The notes under the pieces: generated by a model
Database searches by the model: none
Told to the model about the DNA's origin: nothing
What the model saw: the letters and a program-made list of their open reading frames with translations, nothing else
Translations under genes and position numbers: made by a program
Part shown: in pieces, positions 12,274-24,955 of the stretch
How positions within the stretch are numbered: position 1 is the stretch's first letter
Layout: every line of letters begins with the position of its first letter
NCBI GenBank assembly: GCA_051294375.1
Contig: CM119263.1
Location: 15,788,532 to 15,852,531 of the forward strand
Direction: 5' to 3'
Source: Paraspadella gotoi
Taxonomy: Eukaryota > Chaetognatha
Length of the DNA stretch: 64,000 nt

Positions 12274-13202
12274 TACTGTTACTCCTTCCTCTTACTCTTT
12301 CCTTTCCTTTCCTCCGTCATGAACGTCTCTGGATAATCCTCCCTCTATCCTTTCCTCTTCTCATAGAGAAAAACAACTGGGGCTCTCGGAAAAAAATAAT
12401 AATTCATACTCGCTGTTGATTTAAATTCTTCGCGGACGTAAAATAAATATTCTTTTAAGTTTGGTTAACTAAAGTTTTTTCGTATTTAAATATTCAAGTA
12501 AAAAAAAAAACCGTCTGCAGTTCCTGGAATAAAATATTTTCTTAAAATAGGCTTTAGCCTCGCGGGAATTCTGGAAATCGGCGAGTTTCACTGGGCTCTG
12601 GTTGTGATGGTGTTTGAATGGAGTTTTGATGGTGAGAAAAACGGGGTTCGCTTTAGAGGAAAGCAATTAAAACGATAAGCACTAATGACTTACCTTCCGA
12701 GTTTAATTTTAAATGTCTATAATAGAATTAGAAATAAAATTGTATCTAAGTTGATGTTATTGAGTTTTTTTTTTAATCTTTATTCGCGGGTAAATTTTTA
12801 AATCGAGTTTGGTACGAGTCTGATTGCTTGTGAAATTGCTTTTTTGCTCCTGTTATCGCAATCGAGTTTTGAAAAGAAATTTTTGCGTGAGTTTGACTTT
12901 AATTGTCGTTTGAATTTTGCGAAAATAAAACCCAGAATACTCAATACGCCCCGTGATTTTTGTTTCCTTTCACATTAATGATTCTTTCCAAGTTTGCAAA
13001 CCTCGTTAAACTGACAGCAGTAACAGAAAACTTGGTTTAACATTGGAAAATTGCGGACGTCGAAATTGACGCAAAGATTGCCTCACCCCCTCACCCACCC
13101 TGCTCTCCCATTTCCCATCACCCACCTCTCTCCGCCGACTTTCGAAGTCTCTCCTTCAAAGCCGATGTTTACTTTTCGCGTCGCCATTTTGTTTTCGTTC
13201 TT
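12274..13202 (-). repeat. Right arm of inverted repeat 2 (empty-site allele)
   Basis: Reverse complement of the left arm without the 892-bp element. TTAA at 12421-12424 is the unoccupied target. The arm ends in CGAAAAC-type sequence just before a 260-N gap. Confidence 0.92.
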
Positions 13203-13216
13203 TTAAAATACATGCG

Positions 13217-13476
13217 NNNNNNNNNNNNNNNNNNNNNNNNNNNNNNNNNNNNNNNNNNNNNNNNNNNNNNNNNNNNNNNNNNNNNNNNNNNNNNNNNNNN
13301 NNNNNNNNNNNNNNNNNNNNNNNNNNNNNNNNNNNNNNNNNNNNNNNNNNNNNNNNNNNNNNNNNNNNNNNNNNNNNNNNNNNNNNNNNNNNNNNNNNNN
13401 NNNNNNNNNNNNNNNNNNNNNNNNNNNNNNNNNNNNNNNNNNNNNNNNNNNNNNNNNNNNNNNNNNNNNNNNNNNN
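13217..13476. other. Assembly gap (260 N)
   Basis: Unresolved sequence beginning 14 bp after the right arm of inverted repeat 2. Confidence 0.95.
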
Positions 13477-13910
13477 TAAATATTTATTTTTTTTTCATTC
13501 TGCTGTCAGGCTTAATGTAATTGAATGCCACAGGAAGACAAAAACCCAGAGATTATGTTTTTTTTTTTTTTGTTTCGCGTAATAAGCGACGTCCGTTTCC
13601 ATTTAAAAAAAAAACTGGGAATAATTCATCGTTTTATTTCTCGTAATAACTGACGTCAGCTTTTCTCTCTTTTTTTTTCCGGTGATGAGCGTCCAAGTTA
13701 TTTTTTCTCTTCGATCGTTTCAAACGATAAAAATGAAATGAATCGGGGCCAAGGAATCAGGGCTGATCAAGTTTACGACTAATACCGTCGGCGGCGTCGT
13801 CTTCAACGTCTGTCCTGCAATCAGACTAAAGCTTCAATCGTTAATTCTTGCTTGCAAAAGTGCTTGATGCGAGTGCGCGCAGTTATTCTAATTAAAAGGC
13901 GCGGTTTATG
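13477..13910. other. Stretch without recognisable genes
   Basis: It holds poly-T/poly-A runs and a short internal duplication (TTTCGCGTAATAAGCGACGTC at about 13573 and a diverged copy at about 13636). No coding or RNA signal was recognised. Confidence 0.6.
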
Positions 13911-14114
13911 GCAACGGGAGGATAGCCTGTGATACCCGGGGCGCGGGGTATCTCACCAACTGGCGTAGGGGCTGCGGACCCTCAGTGACCGCCTCCTGTC
14001 ACTGGCATGTTTATACCGGCACCGTCACATTTAAGCCAGAACCGGGATACCCAGGGATTGAACCCGGGACGCACGGATGGAATGAGATGATTTAGCCTGC
14101 TCAGCCATTGAGAC
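13911..14114 (-). mobile_element. tRNA-derived SINE, member 1
   Basis: Read on the minus strand, TGGCTGAGCAGG (14107-14096) fits the RNA polymerase III A box and GGTTCAATCCC (14064-14054) fits the B box. They are 43 bp apart, the tRNA spacing. After this head comes a ~130-bp body containing CCAGTGACA and GGTCACTG and ending CCCGTTGCC. The same body follows a different tRNA-like head at 37564-37769, at clearly lower identity, so this is a dispersed family rather than part of the local duplication. Confidence 0.82.
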
Positions 14115-14511
14115 GAGGCTGAGGACGGACAGCAGTGAGGCAGCTTTAAGTCTTGCTGCCACAGGTTAATAATTTTACAAAGTACCAACTCCTTATGAAA
14201 TGAGAATTTAAGCGATTGCCTCACGACCGCAAGTTAGAAGGTGTTAGGTGAAAAAAAAATCAGCTCGAAAGGAAAATCTTTTAGAGATGTTTCATCGCAT
14301 CGGGGGTTGTGGAGTGAGGAAGGGGTTTGAAGAAGTGCTTTGACACTAGAGGGCGTCGATACGTCATTTCCTCCGTTGATGAGGAAATACTCTTCCACTC
14401 GGTTTCTTCTCGCGAAGCTCGGCTCGTATTTATTAATTAAAAAGTAATACGTAAAATTAAGAAAATCGCTTTTGTCTCGGGGAACTCCGGAAGAGGCAGT
14501 TCTCATTATGC
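14115..14511. other. Stretch without recognisable genes
   Basis: Ordinary non-repetitive DNA up to the next gap. A 90-codon minus-strand frame (14234-14506) has no recognisable family. Confidence 0.55.
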
Positions 14512-14723
14512 NNNNNNNNNNNNNNNNNNNNNNNNNNNNNNNNNNNNNNNNNNNNNNNNNNNNNNNNNNNNNNNNNNNNNNNNNNNNNNNNNNNNNNNNN
14601 NNNNNNNNNNNNNNNNNNNNNNNNNNNNNNNNNNNNNNNNNNNNNNNNNNNNNNNNNNNNNNNNNNNNNNNNNNNNNNNNNNNNNNNNNNNNNNNNNNNN
14701 NNNNNNNNNNNNNNNNNNNNNNN
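14512..14723. other. Assembly gap (212 N)
   Basis: Unresolved sequence. Confidence 0.95.
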
Positions 14724-14855
14724 TGCTTTTTAATCTGTACAATATTACATTTTTAAACATAGAGCTTTCTTTTTAAACTTTGTGACCGGAAATCTGAATC
14801 TCATCTCGATGGAGATCAGAGGCGATACGATCCATGGAGGATTACTTTTTGGCAC

Positions 14856-14869
14856 GAACACGACGACGA

Positions 14870-14904
<35 letters not shown>

Positions 14905-14906
14905 TT
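14856..14906 (+). repeat. (GAC)n microsatellite
   Basis: About 50 bp of ACG/GAC triplets. The Thr-rich frame reading through it (14782-15243) is a repeat product followed by AT-rich low-complexity DNA. Confidence 0.9.
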
Positions 14907-15482
14907 GACATCTAAAGAAAGAAAAAGGCTGGGTCAAAAAGCCATTCTCAACTTTATTGTGTCTCGCCTCAGTATCGTTTTATTTTCCAGCAAAAATACA
15001 ATTAAAATTATTCTTAATATCTTGTTCCTAAAGTCTCTAGACTCTAAAGATTCGAGTATCATTTTAAAAACTAACTGCTATTATTTAAAAGTTTTTGGTT
15101 CTAATGCTCCTAAATTAAATTTAAATAAAAATAAAATAAAATCCCCCGATTTTTCTCCCTCATCCGATTCTCCGTTTATTTCTTTTCTTACTGACCTTAA
15201 CTACCTTTCCTTCACTTACTTTTCAGCTTCGCTCTCTCGTTGATTCCTTTTTTTATGTTCTAAATTTTTCGCCATTTTCTTTGTTCCTTCCCAAGATTCC
15301 TCTCTTTAATAATCTTTTTATTTCTCAACCTTCCTCTCTTTCCTTTTTTTTTTCTCTTTCCTTTTTTTCTCTTTCCTTTGTTGGCGATTCGATCCACGAC
15401 CGTTGCCCATAACGGAAACGAGAGAGGTTAGGGCAAAAAATTCTTTCCCTTTTTTGCTCACTCTTCATCTTCGTCTTCTTTC
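14907..15482. other. Stretch without recognisable genes
   Basis: Pyrimidine-rich low-complexity DNA running into a gap. No coding signal was seen. Confidence 0.5.
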
Positions 15483-15645
15483 NNNNNNNNNNNNNNNNNN
15501 NNNNNNNNNNNNNNNNNNNNNNNNNNNNNNNNNNNNNNNNNNNNNNNNNNNNNNNNNNNNNNNNNNNNNNNNNNNNNNNNNNNNNNNNNNNNNNNNNNNN
15601 NNNNNNNNNNNNNNNNNNNNNNNNNNNNNNNNNNNNNNNNNNNNN
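15483..15645. other. Assembly gap (163 N)
   Basis: Unresolved; the left edge is CTT-rich. Confidence 0.95.
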
Positions 15646-15891
15646 CGGACGGTAAACTGCTCGCGGCATCGTCTTCCACAATATCATAATTAAATTTGAT
15701 ATAGAAAGTTAGAAAAAGAGGTCAACGAGGAAATGGGCTACTGATTACTACGGTGATAAACAGTATTGCTTAAAAAAGAAGTTATGAAAAAGAAAGAGAA
15801 AAATATATAGCGTAAAGAAAAGTAATTGATCGACCTTTCCTCATCTTGCGCTAACGGGTCTCCGGTCTCCAGTCAACATTCGTCGTCTCCA

Positions 15892-16058
15892 NNNNNNNNN
15901 NNNNNNNNNNNNNNNNNNNNNNNNNNNNNNNNNNNNNNNNNNNNNNNNNNNNNNNNNNNNNNNNNNNNNNNNNNNNNNNNNNNNNNNNNNNNNNNNNNNN
16001 NNNNNNNNNNNNNNNNNNNNNNNNNNNNNNNNNNNNNNNNNNNNNNNNNNNNNNNNNN
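15892..16058. other. Assembly gap (167 N) in an (AG)n tract
   Basis: The right edge (16059-16082) is pure (AG)n, so the gap probably holds the rest of the microsatellite. Confidence 0.95.
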
Positions 16059-16082
16059 AGAGAGAGAGAGAGAGAGAGAGAG

Positions 16083-17307
16083 TTTTTATTGGAATTCCCG
16101 TGGATTTCTCGGCAAACAACTTCTTGTTTAGTCGCGACAATTAACGCAAAACATTCTTGTCTTGTTTATTTACCGTTTTTGTTTGTTAACTATTTTTAAC
16201 GAGGAAGAAGAGAGAAGAAAATAAAGGAAGAAATAAAGAAAAGAAAGTGAGAAATAAAAGAGAGAGAGAATATGGCGTTTTCCCCATTTACCGGTTCTTT
16301 CCAACTTCGGGTTAATTTTCATCTTGCCTCGAACGTCCTCATTTGTTATCAAATTCTTTTGTAATTGGGGTTCGTCGTTCTATTCATCTGTCTTCTTCGC
16401 GCCTGAGAACTCGACACCTGGTTTCTCGCTCTCCAACTCGATCTCTATCTCGTTCTCTATCTCTCACTCTCTTAATTCGTCTCCATCTAAATCTCCTTGG
16501 GAAACCGTCGAATTGACATATTTGCGATCCTAAACTTTGTCAATTGCGTGATGTAAAGTTCAAGCTTTTTTTTTTGAAATATCAGAAGTTTTAAAACAGT
16601 CAAACATTTTTTTTATTCATTGTTGCCTCCCGAACGGGAAAAAGAAAAATAATAAAATTTTTATCGTCGTCACGCTGTGAAAAAAAACTTGAACGATGAC
16701 GTCGACGACGACAACGACGACGGTGACGACGACGACGACGAGGAGGAGGAACGACAACGGAGACGTTCCTCTAGCGGCGGTCTTCTGTTTCTCAACTCGT
16801 AAAAGTAAAAAAAATAAAACCGTAAGAGCGAAGATGGCGCTGGCGACGCTTATCAACGCCAAGGACGCATTTAGCCGCCGCTCGTTACGATTTCCACAAC
16901 GCCATGAGATTCGCACCATGAGTTTCTCTCCATGAGACTCGAGTTTTATGGGAGGATAAAAAATAAAATCGTGGAAGACGTCACGGGGAGATCAATACGG
17001 CAGAAGTGGAGGGGAGATGGTCCACGTCGTTGTTGTCGTTGTCAAGAAGAGACTGATATGAAGAATGGCAATTGTCGGTAGGATCGCTGCTCGTTAATTT
17101 AATTTTATCACCACGTTTTAAAACACACTATAAAAAAATCTTTGGAAAAAAAACTGACAATTTTTTTTTCTCTTCTCACGAAACCAAAGTGAGAAAATAA
17201 GAAAACCGGACCTTTTACTCTTTCTTAATTTGAAAACGTCAATCATATTTTCCTTTTTCTCTTCACTCATTCCCTCTCCTTCAAATCTCCTTATCTTCGT
17301 CGACCTC
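16083..17307. other. Stretch without recognisable genes; GAC tract
   Basis: It includes an interrupted (GAC)n/(ACG)n tract at about 16695-16745 and otherwise mixed DNA. Frames here (for example 16696-16935) are dominated by the triplet repeat. Confidence 0.5.
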
Positions 17308-17592
17308 TCTTCTTCTTCTTCTTCTTCTTCTTCTTCTTCTTCTNNNNNNNNNNNNNNNNNNNNNNNNNNNNNNNNNNNNNNNNNNNNNNNNNNNNNNNNN
17401 NNNNNNNNNNNNNNNNNNNNNNNNNNNNNNNNNNNNNNNNNNNNNNNNNNNNNNNNNNNNNNNNNNNNNNNNNNNNNNNNNNNNNNNNNNNNNNNNNNNN
17501 NNNNNNNNNNNNNNNNNNNNNNNNNNNNNNNNNNNNNNNNNNNNNNNNNNNNNNNNNNNNNNNNNNNNNNNNNCTCCTCCTCCTCCTCCTCC
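17308..17592 (+). repeat. (TTC)n to (CTC)n tract spanning a 230-N gap
   Basis: TTC triplets (17308-17343) lead into N at 17344-17573, and CTC triplets (17574-17592) continue on the other side. The gap is therefore very likely a long pyrimidine triplet repeat. Confidence 0.85.
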
Positions 17593-18306
17593 CACCGCGG
17601 ACGACGTTATCTTCCGAATCCCCTCCTCGTCTCGACCTCAATTCTGAGGGCGGTCTCCTCCAGCGGAGAGAGAAGGAGGCGCTTCCCCCTTCCACTTGCG
17701 ATTCGAAGGACGGATTCTCAGAGATCATCCGCAACAACGACGACGACGACGATAACAACAACGACGACGATGGAGACGATGAGGAGCGTGAGAGGATAGG
17801 TGACCTCCGTTTGGTTGGGGGACAGAGAGACAGAGACAGAGACAGAGAGACACTCGACTAAATGAAACAATAATCAATCACAACTTGAAAAGCGTTTTAT
17901 TATCTCTTACCCTTCACGAAATAACGACGTTGGAAACTGGTTTTATATTTGTAACGAGTCGTTTTCTACTTACGACATTCATTTGTTTACCTTCTCATAA
18001 AATAGACGGAAATAAAGTAAATTACAACGACTACAACCATGACAAGTTCGAGATCCGCTCCTCTGTCCTTTCCCCCCACTCACCCTCCCTCCAATGTGCC
18101 GTCGCCGCTCCTCCCTCCCCGCCGAATACTCGCCACGCCCACCCGGACATCTGCCTCTCCCACCAGGATCGCCGCCCATCTACTCTCTCGGAGAGAGCAG
18201 TGGTCGCGAAAATTGCTTTTTACGAGGCGAAGAACAGATTCTCCTCACATTTCTACAGGGGAATAACACCGACGGCGATGAGCGTTAGAGAGAGAGAGAG
18301 AGAGAG

Positions 18307-18340
<34 letters not shown>

Positions 18341-19619
18341 TGAGAGAGAAGAGAGAGAGAGAGAGCAGAGAGAGGCGAGCCGTGGGAAATGAATTTAAAA
18401 AAAACGAGGAGATCTCTCAGACGTCTTAAATCAAACCGATGACGTCACATGTTGTTTGACCATTAATGAATCAATACATCGTCATCATCATTATCATCAT
18501 CAGCATCATCATCATCATCATCAGCATCATAATCATCAGCTGCATCATCATCATTAACAACAACAACGACCACCACATATCATCTATTTATCTATTTATA
18601 TTTCCTTATATCTTATTTATATCATCTTCTTAAATAAATTACAAATATTTTTATAGTATTAAAGCATTAAACGCCAATAAAATTATGAGTTTCGGAAAGT
18701 GCTTTGCCGAGAATAACCACGATGTCCTCAGACAAGAGATAAAAAAAGTCCGAGTGAAAATTCGGGCGAATAAATCACGAGGTAAAAAACCTTCTGAAGA
18801 AAAAGTTTTCTATTTTTAGATTAGATTTGCGAGAGGTAAGTTTTCCTTACCCTTAATTGAGTCCCTGACGCTTTATCTTTTTTTAAGATTTTTTTTTATT
18901 TCAAACATACTCATATTTACACACTTATCTCCGCTTTTTTTTCATTTCTTTATAACTTTATTTGCCATTCTACCTCTTTTAGTTTTACTTTTGTCGCTTT
19001 ATTCTCATTTTATAATATTAATTTTCTAATCTTCAAACGTATTATGACAAATACTCATCTCTTTTTCAATCGCCTACCATATCCTCTACTTTCCATTAGC
19101 CCTTCTTTTTTTTTCTGACTAAAGGCTCAGCGATGTAAAAGTCTGGGCTGCGAGGAGGTAAAGTGAAAAAGGCAGAGGCCGTTCACTCTGCAAAGACGAC
19201 GACAACGACGACTGTGACGTCCACAACCCAAAAATACGACGACGACAAAAAGTTATGGTGGTTTACAAATTTTATTGAGAAGCTGAACAAAATTGTTTTT
19301 ATCTTGTGAAATTGGGACAATTAATTTAAATATTATTCCATGTTCATAAATAAGCTATCGGAACGGAGCTTAATCCGTTGAGATCGCTCTTTTATTTTGC
19401 TAAGTAAATTAAGCCCTTCTACTTCCTCTATTTCTTTCCCTTCACGGATTTCTGAAAAACATTGTGTGAGTTCTTTCTCGGGTGGGAGAATTCGTTGGAA
19501 AAAAACCAGGCCCTCCCCCGGTTTCCTTTTCTGAAAATAAAGCATAACTTTAGACATTCGGTTGGCAAGAATTATTAAAATATCTATGTGAGATAATTAA
19601 ATCTAGTCCAAAGTCTTCT

Positions 19620-19657
<38 letters not shown>

Positions 19658-20215
19658 CCCACTCTTCTCTCCTCTCTACTCGTCTTCATCTCCTTCTCCG
19701 TGTCTCTCTCTCTCTCCCCACACAGTCTCCCCTTCCCTCCAATATCTGCTCCGCCTTAGCTTTCGCCCTCCATTGTGCATGTTGCTCTAATTTCCGTCTG
19801 TAACGTTTCAACTTTTTCTCGTTGATCTTCTCCAGATTTCGCTTCTCATCTGACGCGAAGTCACGGAGGCCCTTACGAAATTATCGCCCGCTCGAGTTTC
19901 GGCGAAAAAAACATTAGTTCCGGACTTCGTTCGATTTTTACTTTTTTATGAAATAAAATAAAAACAACAGTTCACAAAAATATCGATACTTTGTTTCTAA
20001 TTTCGGTTAACCAATTCAAAGTCGAAGAAAAAGGCGATGAGGATGAATTTCAGCAAAGATTCCATCCCCAAACATTTACGGTGACCTGCGGCGATTGGCC
20101 AATGGCCAGGCCAATTCTGGAGTAAACAACACCTTGAGGTCAAAACAATAATACAAAAGGACTTTACCCTATTTATAGAAAACGGGACGATCGTGAAAAC
20201 ATCGTGGATTGAATC

Positions 20216-20216
<1 letters not shown>
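17593..20216. other. Repeat-rich stretch without recognisable genes
   Basis: It contains GAC/AAC triplets at 17735-17780, (GA)n at about 18287-18365, (ATC)n at 18480-18555 and (TC)n at 19625-19655. AT-rich DNA fills most of the rest. A GC-richer block at about 18050-18260 has overlapping Pro/Ser-rich frames, with no family or splice pattern recognised. Confidence 0.5.

Positions 20217-20300
<84 letters not shown>
20217..20300 (+). repeat. Perfect (GAC)n microsatellite, about 27 units
   Basis: Uninterrupted CGA/GAC triplets over about 84 bp. The poly-Val frame on the minus strand is a repeat product. Confidence 0.95.
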
Positions 20301-20555
20301 TGAACGATAACCGAAGAAGAAAGAAAACAGGATGTAAACAAGAACGAAGAAAGTTTTTTTTCTTTTTGGAGGGAAAATGAAAAAGATCCAGACAAGCTTT
20401 TATAACTCTCCGTAAATCTTTTCACGAATCTCCTTTCTCGACGCTGGGAACGAAACCAGAGACGCCGCGACGCGACGAACTCTCTCCGAAGCCGAGATGA
20501 CGACATGTTGCCGGAACTTTGACGACGTATTGGCTGGAACGATGAGAACGTGTTG

Positions 20556-21023
20556 TACTATCTAGGAAAAAAAGTATATAACATTTCTAATAAAGGATAT
20601 CTATTCGAAAATATGTTTGATTAAAAAAATTAGAATATTTCCGGATCTACTTTAAATTTACTTTTAGTAGCTTCCTTCCATTTTTTTGTAGGTCAAATGA
20701 AAAATGGCGAAAAAAATCTAATTTAGTTTTCCTCCATTTTTGGTATTTAGTTATTTGTTTTTATTTTAAATAGAGTCGTTTTTTTTTTAAATTTGGTAAT
20801 GCTAAAGGCCTTGCACTTTTTTTTGGTTCAAAAAAGTGCTATTATAACTTTTAGAAAATAGGGAAAAACACAACATCAATATCGGGTCTGAAAAGAATTG
20901 TATTAAAGATGTGGAAAAACATTTTACTGCCATACCTCAATTTGCTGTATGAGAGCATGCCCAGACAAATGTATACTTTTTATTGAAAATGAATTATGTT
21001 ATATACTTTTTTCCTAGATAGTA
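20556..21023. mobile_element. 464-bp TA-flanked MITE (Tc1/mariner-type)
   Basis: The element (20558-21021) lies between TA dinucleotides at 20556-20557 and 21022-21023. Its ends are ~27-bp inverted repeats: CTATCTAGG, an A run, then GTATATAACAT. The left and right ends differ only by one A in the run. The interior is AT-rich and has no frame long enough for a transposase, so it is non-autonomous. TA duplication on insertion is the known habit of Tc1/mariner elements; the exact family is not known to me. Confidence 0.88.
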
Positions 21024-23836
21024 CGTAAATTCGCGAAATATAGCAAATTCAATAATTCAATGGGAATTTACAGTTATATACAAAAATATTATGACTGATT
21101 TTTTTAAACTAATAAATGATGATATTAATTAGTCATAGTGATATAACTAATCGGTTTGAGGCAAAGTTTTACAATTCAAAAGTTACCGACGCATAGTCGC
21201 CGAGTCCTGGTCGAGATTAATTTTCGAAATCTCTGGTCAAATTCGTCAGAAAACTGAAAATGAGTCTTCCTCTTACCCACGGTCCGACCAGGAGGGTGGC
21301 CCATTCAAGGCCCCGCCTGTCAGTGACTTGGGTAGAGAGTTAGTAAAGGGATGATAGAGAAAAACTGACAGAAAATGAAAGAGAAGAAAGGAAATCAAGG
21401 AGTAGAGAAATTGCAATTGGCTCGAAAGGAAGATAGGCCGTGGACGGACGGATAATGATCGAAGGGAAACGTTCGGAAAAAAAAAGGAGAAAAGGAAAAG
21501 GCGAGCGGGAAAAAAGGAAAATAAGGAAAAGAAATTTGTGATATCAGTTTCGAGATCATACTAGAAAACTCGAAAATCTAGGTTAAGACAATAAAGAACA
21601 AAGAAAAATAACAAAGGAATACCCAGGAAAGAGAAAGAGCGAGAAAAAAAAAAGAATTAATGGATTATAAAAGAAAAAAAAGGCCATATGGGTTCCTCGT
21701 ATTTTTCATTTTCTTTTGTGCGCTAATTTTTTTTCACCTTCACGCTGAATTTTTATTCATTTGCCGAGTTTTAAAAAGAGTTCACCGTTTTTATAGTTTT
21801 GTGTTTCTAATCCTTATAAATGTTTTGAGCCGAGGATAAATAAACAACACGCCTAAATTTTATTATTGCACAAAAACATCAATTTTTAAAAGAAGCTTCC
21901 AATTAATAATAAATATATTAACATCCCAGAGTCTTAGCAACGACTCTGCCAATAATGAGTCAAGAAGCGTTGACTAAAACCGGCGTCGTCTTAACTGAGC
22001 GACGCCGAACGACGGCGTCAAGTAACAATAAACGCAAACGACGAAACGGCGTCGACAAACATCGTCTCTCAACATTTTCCTCAACCTGGCATTCCACCCG
22101 CATCCCGCAGAATCCTCGGCACGCCCTCTCCACCTCCTCCCAGATTCCGAAAGAAACTCTCACTTATCCCAGTTTTCTTTCCTTCGGCCGACGGCACGCT
22201 CTCGGGTCTCGCGCAGCCGGCCGCGTCCCCAAAACCGATTCGAATTTATCCGCTTCCGCTTGTTTACCTGACTTTTTTCTTCTCGAGGGTTTTTACTTGG
22301 TAACGGATACACAGAGTCCCAAGTTTTGTGTCGGCTATTGACTCCATATGGCCTTCGGCAAATTTGTTGTTGCCGTGACAACAAGACGGTTTACCCATCC
22401 TCTGTCCGCTACGATGCGAACAACTATCGGCATTGTTTGTACATTTGTTAATATAAAATATGAAACGTGTCAAACTGCATAAAAAAGTGTTGCGAGATTG
22501 TTTCTAAATGTTTTCTAGATAAATGGTACATCTAATGCCAAACAAATCCAAAAGCTTGTCTTTTTTTTGCATGAAATCTGAACGATATTTTATTAGAGAA
22601 ACGTTCACATTAATGCGATCGAACTCTGGAATTTCGGCCAAACGCCGAATCTGCAACTATTTTTCCATGGGAGTGCTCTATTTAATGTAAAATTTGAAGC
22701 GACTGGAACAAAAAAAAATTCCCCAAACCACATAAATACGTTGCTCCGGATGTATGGAGCCACACTACCCAGGTCTTTAAATTCTGAACTACACCAAACT
22801 CCCAAAAAATCCAACGACGACGGACGCGACGACGACGAAACTGACGATGATGACGACGACGATGCAGAGAAAAATTTCTCTTGGCATGTCGAAACATCTG
22901 GATTGGCAGGGGCAAGGGGCGTATGACAGGAAAGCGATTGATGCACATTGAAAGGCTCTTGGCGCGATTCATGCGTACAGGGGGGGGGTGAGTTGGATGT
23001 TGGCGTGAACGAGAAGGTCGTGAGAAGAAAAAGAACCAGAACATTTCGTGATTTTGGCTTGAAGACAGTACCAGAGAGAAGGTGACCGAACGTCTCAAGG
23101 GCAAAGGGAAGAGAATATATCGGTGTGCGATGCGGCTGAGAAAAGAGACAAATGAGAAAAGGAGAAGCGATGCGACACTGCACGGTTCTTATGGATGGGC
23201 GGGGTGCCGAGGGGCGGGGTTTCAGCTCGAAAAGGAGACGGTGCGGAGCCAAAGGCAAACGGAGCGACGCGCTGACGACGATTTGTTGACGATTCTTCCA
23301 GAATTTGTGGCTTCGTCGGAACATCGCCTTCTTGCCTCCCCCTTAACCCGCCGTCTCTCTCTTTGTCCTTTTCCTTCTTCCGACACCGCTGCCGATTGCC
23401 GCCGTCCTCGCCGACGCCGCTGCCGCTGCCGCTGCCGCTGTCGGCGCCGTCCCCGATGCCGCAGGGCGAGGCAATAATTTTGAGTTTGAGACTCGAAAAA
23501 AGAAAACGCCGCGAAAAAACATTTTGGAGAAAGGCTTATTGGACTTTCTCGATATATTATTGGCTGTCACTCTATTTTCTTACTTTCTCTCTATCTTTCT
23601 CATTCTCTGGCACTCTCATTCTCTCACTCTCTCACTCTCTCACTCTCTCACTCTCTCCCCACCCGACTCTCCCTAACTTCCATAATATTAGGTGGGGAAA
23701 ACCTAAACTCGTAAAAGGGGATGCAAGTTCTGATTTCAAGCAGCAGCAAGATTTGTTGGCAAAGAATTCAAATTCATGGAACCGGCGACGAAATTAAATT
23801 ACTCTCACTCCCTCCGATTTGAATTCTCTTTCTTTT

Positions 23837-23885
<49 letters not shown>

Positions 23886-24511
23886 ATTCTCTCATCTCTC
23901 TCTCTTCTCTCTTTCTCTCCCTCTAAACGAAATTTTCTTCAGCGCTTTCTCACATGGGTTCCAAACAACTTACCATTAGCCGGTCTCGATCCGCCAGACT
24001 ACGCGAGGCAATTTCGGTGAAATAGTGTACGCATCTTGGGTCCCAGGTGGGAGCCGGGGTCAACGGGTGAAATCTGGGTCAATGGGCGCCGTTGAGTGGA
24101 CCGGATTTTGGCCAGAGAGTGGGAAAGAAAGAAAAAAACCGCAAAATTACCCCGATAATCGAACAAACAAACAAACAAACATCCGTTTATTAAAATCAAT
24201 AGATGTCGCGGAATTGACGGCAAAGATCGAAAAGGGAAAAAAAATCGAGAGACAGATGGCGTTGAGGTTCGACCTCTGGAACCGACAGATGGCGCGCAGA
24301 GATTGCAGGTGCCGTGTCAAATAACTCGCCCTCTTCCATTGTTTCACCGCCTGATTCGAATTTTCACATTTTTTTTAGTATTTATTAAAATTACGTTTGA
24401 AGCGATCACATTAAAAATTATGCGGAATACCGATTTTACATTGTTTATAATTTTTTATACTTTTTTTCCCTTTATTTTCTTTTATTTTCTTGGCTGGCGA
24501 GGATGAGGAGG

Positions 24512-24588
<77 letters not shown>

Positions 24589-24908
24589 AGAGAGAGCGAG
24601 AGATGAAAGAGGAGAGAAGATAAGGAGTAGGCATATGGTGGATGATGGAGTTTAAGGAGTTTAAGGCTGGGTATTAGCTTGGAAAGTCATTTCAGGTTTA
24701 ATTTGGATAGTCTGCCGGGTGACGCCAACGATGAGACAACAGACGAAATGACCCCAAACTTGGTCAAATGTATTGGGGTCAGGCATGAGGGCATGGAAGG
24801 AGAAAATGCCGAGGCAAAGGCAGGTGTGCATTCGCGAGTTAACCGTTTGGCTCTAAGCAATCTGTGACCAATCTTTCTTTCTATTTCCCCCCACTCTCTC
24901 TCTCTCTC

Positions 24909-24955
<47 letters not shown>

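Noticed and set aside
21955-22341. 128-codon plus-strand open frame
   Set aside because: No family resemblance; basic, Ser/Thr-rich composition fits chance reading of the region.
22605-23324. 239-codon minus-strand open frame
   Set aside because: Longest mixed-composition frame outside repeats, but it shows no recognisable domain, includes a Ser run from a GAC/GAT repeat, and has no conserved or splice context. Probably chance in GC-richer DNA.
24255-24300. GGTTCGACCTC as a tRNA or SINE B box
   Set aside because: No A box at the right distance and no repeat partner in the window.
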